From JAGNNV01 sp031392925 (GTDB taxonomy: Bacteria; Acidobacteriota; Vicinamibacteria; Fen-336; JAGNNV01): a stretch of DNA of 10,502 nucleotides. The first letter of the stretch is position 1. Each line of letters begins with the position of its first letter. Made by a program: the position numbers and the translations under genes. Positions 6,061 through 10,502 of the stretch are shown here, in pieces. The DNA is taken from NCBI GenBank assembly GCA_031392925.1, contig JANMVV010000160.1, positions 1 through 10,502 of the forward strand, in the 5' to 3' direction. Below the pieces are notes generated by a model. It did not search any database. It was not told the origin of the DNA and worked only from the letters and a program-made list of their open reading frames with translations.

Positions 6061-8196
6061 CTAAACGCTCCCTTCGTCTTTCTTCGCTCCGTCGCCCTGG
6101 GGCGCATCGTCGGACTTCGAGGCTCCCTCCGCAGGCGCCTCGGCCGCGGGCACGGGCACGACCGGGATTCGTCGCCGCTCGATCAGCGCTTCCTCCGCCG
6201 CCGCGGCTTCGCGCTCCTCCGCATCCTCCTCGGCCTGGAGCTCCCGCCGCATCTGGAAGGCGCGCGGCAGCCAGAGCAGAGTGTGCGCTCCGCCCGCGAG
6301 GAACGTTCCGGCCAGAAGGCTGGTCATGCCCCAGAACGTCCAGAACAGCCAGGGGTACTTCTGGGGATCGTGATGGGTCGCGTGGCTCAAGTACCCGGCG
6401 AAGCGCCTCGAGGCGCCGGCATGACATTTCTGACAGGTCGCGACCACGTTGTTGCGCGAGAGGTGGGAACGCGGATCGGTGATCTTCTGAATGTCGTGCG
6501 CACCGTGGCAGTCGTAGCACTTCGCGGTCTTGCTGTAGCCAAGCTGGCTGACCTTGCCGTGGTAGGTCTCGAAGTAGGTCTTCGCGATCTCACCATGACA
6601 GCGGCCGCACTTCTGCATGATGTCCATCCGGAAGCCGGTGGCGTCCGCCCGCTGGATGGTGTGGGCGGAGTGGCAGTCGTTGCAGACCGGCAGTTCCTTG
6701 TCGGTCTTGCCCAGCATGGTGTGGTGGACGCTGTTTTCGAACTCTTCCTGGATGCCATGGTGGCACTTGCCGCAGGTGGTCGGAACGTTCGCGCGGTTCA
6801 CCGTCGAGGCGGGGTCCGCCTTCGGAAGGACGCCGTGGGCGGTGTGGCAGCCCGTGCAGGTGGCGGTCACGGTGAGGCCGCTCTTCAGCAACCCCTTGCC
6901 ATGGATGCTCTCGGTGTAGGCCTCAATGATCCCGTGCTGGGTGCCCTGGTAGCGCACGGCCGCCTTCTCACCCTCGCGGTGGCAACGGGCGCAGAGTTTC
7001 GGAACATTCGTGGGGAAAGTCGCCGAGGAACTCTGGAGCTTCCCTTCGATCCCGTGGGTCCCGTGGCACTCCTTGCAGGTGGGGGCGTTCGGGTCGCCGT
7101 TGGCGATGAGCGTGCCGTGCCGGCTGACCACGTACTGCTGGGCGACCTCAACGTGGCAGGAGCCGCAGTCGACTTTGGTCGTGATGGTCTCGCAGGAGCG
7201 CCCGCGCGAGACATTGACTCCCGAATGGCACTGCGAGCAGGCCACCTTCGCATGACGAGAGTGCTGCAGATCCTGCACGTTCACCGCCATCGAGCGGCCG
7301 TCCTTCGCCTCGAGGTTCTTGTCCTGGTGGCACTTCATGCAGTCCGTGTCGGCCATACCCTGGGTGTAGAAGACCTTCCGCACCTTGTGCGGCTGATGAC
7401 AGTCGACGCACGCGGGGAGGACGTGCGCCTCTTGTTCCCAGAGTTCTCCCTTGATCACCTTGCGGTGCACGTCCTCGATGCGGGCGTGGCACCTGGTGCA
7501 GGTCTTCGCGATGTTGCCGCGCGCGATAGAGGAAGCCGGATCGGTGTGGGGCAGGATGTTGTGGGCGGTGTGGCACGACGCGCAGTTGGCGGCCACGATC
7601 AGGCCCTTCTTGAACAGGGCCTCGCCGTGGATCGACTCCGAGTAGTTCTCGAGGATGTGGTCCTGGTGGATGTTGCGCTGCTGCATCACCGCGGTGCCTT
7701 CCTTGTGGCACTTGCCGCAAGTGAACGGGACCTTGAGCGGCGATACCGGCGAGAGGGGATCCTTCACCGCCTTGATGTCGTGCATGCCGTGGCACGAGGC
7801 GCAGGAGGGGGCGAGAGGATCGCCGCGCTTCATCGCCTTGCCGTGCAGCGAAGCCGCGTGCTGCTTCACTTCCGCTTCGTGACAGCCGCTGCAGTCGACC
7901 TTCTTGAGCGGCGTGTCGTGAGGAAGCTCCTTGCCCTCGAGGTCGAGATGGCAGTTCACGCAACTCAGGCCTCCGTGGATGGAGGTGCTAAAGTTCTTCT
8001 CGGAAACGTAGACCGACACGGTCCGGCCCTTGCGCTCCGCGGTGATGACCTTGTCTCCATGACAGGCGAGGCAGTCCGAATTCTCCTGGGCGGAGGCCGC
8101 CCGGCCGGTCAGGAGAGTGAGGGCCAGACCGGCGACGAGGGCGAGGGTCGTGCGCCACGGGCTTGCGGGGTTCCCCGGCAACGGCTGATCTCCCAT
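6061..8196 (-). CDS. 19-heme membrane-anchored c-type cytochrome
   Basis: 711 residues. A signal peptide (helix about 15-30, cleavage after ASA at 36) precedes a periplasmic domain with 19 CXXCH sites, starting at Cys 42, 79, 102, 132, 160, 205, 233, 263, 286, 320, 344, 374, 402, 447, 475, 505, 530, 560 and 588. Hemes 3-8 and 11-16 align with a constant offset of 242 residues; hemes 17-19 align with 3-5 at an offset of 428. Extra His residues in S-x-H-G motifs (118, 190, 360, 432, 546) and in CXXCHxxH sites suit bis-His ligation. A C-terminal helix (about 617-643) followed by RAFQMRR anchors it with the tail inside. The tail is Glu/Ala-rich (651-676), then Pro/Ala/Lys/Asp-rich. The annotated ATG lacks a ribosome site; a TTG at codon 6 (8181) has GGGAG 8 bases ahead and may be the true start. 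No catalytic heme motif (CXXCK) was seen, so electron transfer is likelier than substrate reduction. Confidence 0.95.
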   Translation of the reverse strand: MGDQPLPGNPASPWRTTLALVAGLALTLLTGRAASAQENSDCLACHGDKVITAERKGRTVSVYVSEKNFSTSIHGGLSCVNCHLDLEGKELPHDTPLKKVDCSGCHEAEVKQHAASLHGKAMKRGDPLAPSCASCHGMHDIKAVKDPLSPVSPLKVPFTCGKCHKEGTAVMQQRNIHQDHILENYSESIHGEALFKKGLIVAANCASCHTAHNILPHTDPASSIARGNIAKTCTRCHARIEDVHRKVIKGELWEQEAHVLPACVDCHQPHKVRKVFYTQGMADTDCMKCHQDKNLEAKDGRSMAVNVQDLQHSRHAKVACSQCHSGVNVSRGRSCETITTKVDCGSCHVEVAQQYVVSRHGTLIANGDPNAPTCKECHGTHGIEGKLQSSSATFPTNVPKLCARCHREGEKAAVRYQGTQHGIIEAYTESIHGKGLLKSGLTVTATCTGCHTAHGVLPKADPASTVNRANVPTTCGKCHHGIQEEFENSVHHTMLGKTDKELPVCNDCHSAHTIQRADATGFRMDIMQKCGRCHGEIAKTYFETYHGKVSQLGYSKTAKCYDCHGAHDIQKITDPRSHLSRNNVVATCQKCHAGASRRFAGYLSHATHHDPQKYPWLFWTFWGMTSLLAGTFLAGGAHTLLWLPRAFQMRRELQAEEDAEEREAAAAEEALIERRRIPVVPVPAAEAPAEGASKSDDAPQGDGAKKDEGSV

Positions 8197-8236
8197 GACA
8201 GGCTAAAAGTAGGCCGGCGGAGCCACCACGGGCAAT

Positions 8237-8250
8237 AGGCCATTTGGCCT
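8237..8250. promoter_or_regulatory. Palindrome upstream of the 19-heme operon, possible operator
   Basis: AGGCCA-TT-TGGCCT has perfect 6-base arms around two bases and lies 41-54 bases before the cytochrome start codon, where a regulator site or 5'-leader hairpin would be placed. The right half overlaps a TTTGGC repeated 9 bases further on. Regulatory function is inferred from position and symmetry only. Confidence 0.35.
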
Positions 8251-8301
8251 GTTTGGCTCATCTTGAGAGCGAAAGTATTGCGCGCTATCGGGCCGCCAAA
8301 G

Positions 8302-8319
8302 GCTCGCCCTCGCGCGAGC
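8302..8319 (-). terminator. Possible terminator hairpin after the glycosyltransferase-like gene
   Basis: Arms GCTCGC and GCGAGC pair around a 6-base loop, starting 5 bases after the TGA stop. On the minus strand the stem is followed only by CTTTGG, a very short T-run, so termination would be weak; the site could equally be a 3'-end stabilising hairpin. Confidence 0.35.
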
Positions 8320-8324
8320 GGGGT

Positions 8325-10502
8325 TCAGTAGATACGAGCCACTCGCCAGCGCCCGCGATCCTCGGGATACGAGTTCCGCGTGCCGTCGAGAAGGCGGGCG
8401 AACATCCACTGAACCGGCGCGTCGAATCCGCAATCGCTGGAGACCTGTTGCAGCGCATCGATGGCAGGCTGCGACGTCGTGGCTTCTAGGCTGAAGCTCA
8501 TCGGCCGGTCGTCCATGCCCGGCCAGAATTTCACGTCCACTCGGCAGGAGGGCGCCGCGCACGGTAAAGGACCGGCCAGGAGGTAGAGACCGCGCGACTC
8601 GTAGGACTGCGACCGATCCGGAGTGCGATCCTGATAGCAAAGCCGGAAAGCTCCGTCCGTCCAGACCGTGTTCTTGAAGGGAGCGATCTCAAACCCCGCC
8701 ACCTTCTGCCCGGAGACGCTGATGGCGGCATTACCCCGGTTTCGCATGATCGCGCGGCCCGCGAAGCCGAGGACGGTCTGAGGTTCGCGCGCCGCGAGCC
8801 TTCCGTCGGTCCCGGATCTCTTCATCTCGAACGACACCGAGCCCTCGCGGTCGTCCAGCTCAATGGCCCGGATTCGCGCCACCAGGGGGAGGGTCATCGT
8901 CGCGCCCGCTCGCACGATGCTCGTCGTCGTACCTCGGCTGGCGAGCGGCATCCGTCGCACCAAACGGAAGTCGCGATCGTATTCGGGCTTGATGCCCGCG
9001 GCATACGGCCAGTCTCCAAGGCTCGGAGCCTCGAACACCGTCCCCTGATCGCGAAAACGATCGGCCTTCAGACGCGCCGCGTCGGGATCGTCGATCGAAA
9101 GCTCCACCACCAGCACGCCGTCGCGTTCGGCCCGGTCCAACATCGCCTCGGTGAGCGGCGCCAGCCACCACTGCGGGTAGGCGCGGCCCTCCTGGGCCAT
9201 GGGGATGGACTCGGGCAACGGAGGAATCGAAGGCTCGAGCACCGCTTCCAGTCCGTTGACTCGCGCCGGCCACGGTTTCTGCTGCGGATCGCGGAGCTCG
9301 AGGTCCACCGCCAGATGATGATCGTGCGACGAACGCAGGAGCGAGACGTCCTGGGCAGAGATTCGGATCTCCTGGCGAACCACGTCGCCGCGCTGAAGAG
9401 ACAGATCGCGCTCATGCCAGTTGCGATCGCGCCACGCGTTCCCGAATACGACCACCGACAAACCCAGAGCGAAAAGCAAGCTCGGAATCCGCGCGGACAT
9501 CTCCCTCGCCTCTCCGAAAGGCAGGCGCACGAATCGAACGAGAGCGGTCAGCAACCCGGCCATTCCCAGGGCCCAGGCAAGCTCGGGAGCGTTGTCGCGA
9601 AGCGCAGCGGCGCCGACGAACAAGACACCCGCCACCGCCACCGAGGCCAGCCATGCCCTCCACTGCTCTCGCACCGAGACGATCACGAGATCGAGGCCGA
9701 TGCCGGCGAGCGCCAGCAGAACCGGCAGGACCGGCATGGCATAGCGGGGCCATCCCCAGGCGAGGGCGTGGAAGCCACCCAGAGACAAGATGAGGAGCGG
9801 CGCCAGGAAACCCGGACTCGCCCTGGCATAGAGATGAACCGCAGCGACGATCGCGGACAGCATCGCCAGTCGATGAGTCCACATGGCCGCCAGGGGGTCG
9901 ACGAAGCCTCGGTATTCCGGATTCTGGGGCCGATCGAAGATCCGGTAGAAGTTCCCGAGAACGATGGGAATCGCCGCATCCAGGCGGGTCGAGAGGTAGC
10001 GCGCGGCGAAGACATACTGGCGCGGCCGGGACGAGAGCAACCCGGGATCGGTTCGGGACTCCTCGACGAGCGCGGCATAGAAAGGATCCTTCTTCAGCCG
10101 CCACGGTCCCTCCCAGCCGTCCGATTCCACGTATTGCCAGAAGCCGTAGGCATAGTAGTGGTACCTTGGAAGATTGTGCTTCGGCGCGCGGTCGTTGCGG
10201 TTTTCGAGACCAAAGTAGGAAAGGCTGACGAAGAGCAGGAGCGGCACGGAGAGTCCGAGCCAGCCTCGGCGGATCAGCGCTCGTGGTTCGGGCCCCACTC
10301 GCAACAGCAGGGCCGCGATGGAACACACGGCGAGACCGAGAGGAACCCACGGGAGCAACTGGACACGAATCAGCATGGCGGCCCCGGCGAGGGCGCCGGC
10401 CGCGACCGCCATTTTCCCGCGCTCCACGAAGAGACGGACCGCCCACACGATGAGGCATCCGGTGACGGGGTCGGCGTACAGACGGCTGGCGCCCGAAGGG
10501 AA
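8325..10502 (-). CDS. GT-C-type membrane glycosyltransferase-like protein with exported C-terminal domain (5' end outside window)
   Basis: The frame is open to the right edge (725 residues visible, TGA at 8325). A GTG at 10448 is internal: the 18 codons before it read smoothly into a membrane helix. About nine hydrophobic segments are visible, at roughly 11-26, 31-46, 49-68, 80-97, 209-248 (two), 254-276, 282-323 (two) and 338-355. WPRYAMPVLP (251-260) resembles the R-Y-x-x-P-x-x-P segment common in GT39/PMT-like lipid-sugar transferases. From about residue 358 to the end is a soluble, probably periplasmic, beta-rich part with several Cys (in the last ~130 residues), which I do not recognise. 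The first loop with the catalytic Asp expected for GT-C enzymes is missing from the window, so activity cannot be confirmed. Possible roles are surface polysaccharide or protein glycosylation. It appears unrelated to the cytochrome genes downstream, from which it is separated by 128 bases and a hairpin. Confidence 0.75.
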   Translation of the reverse strand, partial: FPSGASRLYADPVTGCLIVWAVRLFVERGKMAVAAGALAGAAMLIRVQLLPWVPLGLAVCSIAALLLRVGPEPRALIRRGWLGLSVPLLLFVSLSYFGLENRNDRAPKHNLPRYHYYAYGFWQYVESDGWEGPWRLKKDPFYAALVEESRTDPGLLSSRPRQYVFAARYLSTRLDAAIPIVLGNFYRIFDRPQNPEYRGFVDPLAAMWTHRLAMLSAIVAAVHLYARASPGFLAPLLILSLGGFHALAWGWPRYAMPVLPVLLALAGIGLDLVIVSVREQWRAWLASVAVAGVLFVGAAALRDNAPELAWALGMAGLLTALVRFVRLPFGEAREMSARIPSLLFALGLSVVVFGNAWRDRNWHERDLSLQRGDVVRQEIRISAQDVSLLRSSHDHHLAVDLELRDPQQKPWPARVNGLEAVLEPSIPPLPESIPMAQEGRAYPQWWLAPLTEAMLDRAERDGVLVVELSIDDPDAARLKADRFRDQGTVFEAPSLGDWPYAAGIKPEYDRDFRLVRRMPLASRGTTTSIVRAGATMTLPLVARIRAIELDDREGSVSFEMKRSGTDGRLAAREPQTVLGFAGRAIMRNRGNAAISVSGQKVAGFEIAPFKNTVWTDGAFRLCYQDRTPDRSQSYESRGLYLLAGPLPCAAPSCRVDVKFWPGMDDRPMSFSLEATTSQPAIDALQQVSSDCGFDAPVQWMFARLLDGTRNSYPEDRGRWRVARIY

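Larger units (their letters stand above)
8197..8324. other. Intergenic region upstream of the 19-heme cytochrome
   Basis: 128 bases between the glycosyltransferase-like gene and the cytochrome operon. It contains a GC hairpin just after the first gene's stop (8302-8319), a 14-base palindrome (8237-8250), and TTTGGC twice in direct orientation (8243-8248 and 8252-8257). The operon promoter should lie here; I saw no convincing sigma-70 pair on the minus strand. Confidence 0.5.

Noticed and set aside
6059..6520. Long N-terminal extension of the FdnI-like cytochrome b
   Set aside because: It lies wholly inside the 19-heme gene in another frame, and the ATG at 6058 has a good ribosome site.
6061..8196. 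Octaheme nitrite/hydroxylamine/tetrathionate-type enzyme
   Set aside because: I see no CXXCK or other variant heme site, and the extra His residues suit bis-His electron-transfer hemes; the eight-heme unit does not by itself indicate those enzymes.
6283..8238. 651-codon open frame on the plus strand
   Set aside because: It is antisense to the 19-heme cytochrome gene. Its length comes from high GC and the regular codons of the CXXCH protein; the translation has no recognisable domain.
1..10502. CRISPR arrays, tRNA/rRNA genes, insertion sequences
   Set aside because: No regularly spaced repeats, tRNA-like folds, transposase motifs or terminal inverted repeats were seen; the repetition in the cytochrome region is at protein level.

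Overview
The window is GC-rich DNA with every supported gene on the minus strand, so genes are read here from high to low coordinates. It is dominated by periplasmic electron-transfer proteins: two multiheme c-type cytochromes, an FdnI-like b-type cytochrome, a Rieske iron-sulfur protein and a b6-type cytochrome b. Cleavable signal peptides, a Tat-type Rieske anchor and CXXCH-rich periplasmic proteins point to a respiring Gram-negative-type bacterium, of the sort seen in Desulfobacterota, Myxococcota, Acidobacteriota and related uncultured GC-rich phyla. The sequence does not allow a firmer assignment.

Layout from the right edge: (1) a large membrane protein resembling GT-C/GT39-type glycosyltransferases, with a roughly 370-residue exported C-terminal domain; its 5' end lies outside the window (8325 to >10502). 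(2) A 128-base spacer with a GC hairpin and a 14-base palindrome. (3) A 19-heme, membrane-anchored cytochrome c (6061-8196) followed after 2 bases by an FdnI-like cytochrome b (5210-6058). This pair looks like a quinone-linked redox module, a split version of the CbcL type of architecture. (4) A 258-base spacer. (5) A secreted alpha/beta hydrolase (4064-4951) followed after 10 bases by an AlkK-like acyl-CoA ligase (2437-4053). (6) A 151-base spacer with two adjacent inverted repeats. (7) A Rieske protein (1860-2285), a fused b6/subunit-IV cytochrome b (757-1863) and a multiheme c cytochrome (753 down past the left edge; 7 hemes visible). These are overlapping or almost touching, a Rieske/cyt b complex in which a multiheme protein probably takes the place of cytochrome c1/f.

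Reading across the locus, two quinone-linked complexes sit on either side of a small ester/carboxylate-activating cassette. The two multiheme cytochromes belong to different complexes but share one module, with the same distal-His-to-heme and heme-to-heme spacings (HG His, 14 residues, CXXCH, 28 residues, CXXCH). The 19-heme protein is built from an almost ungapped tandem duplication (period 242 residues) of an eight-heme unit plus a three-heme partial copy. A plausible reading (inference) is that the hydrolase/ligase pair feeds carbon to beta-oxidation, quinol is formed, and the two complexes exchange electrons between the quinone pool and a periplasmic multiheme network. The final electron acceptor or donor is not encoded in the window.
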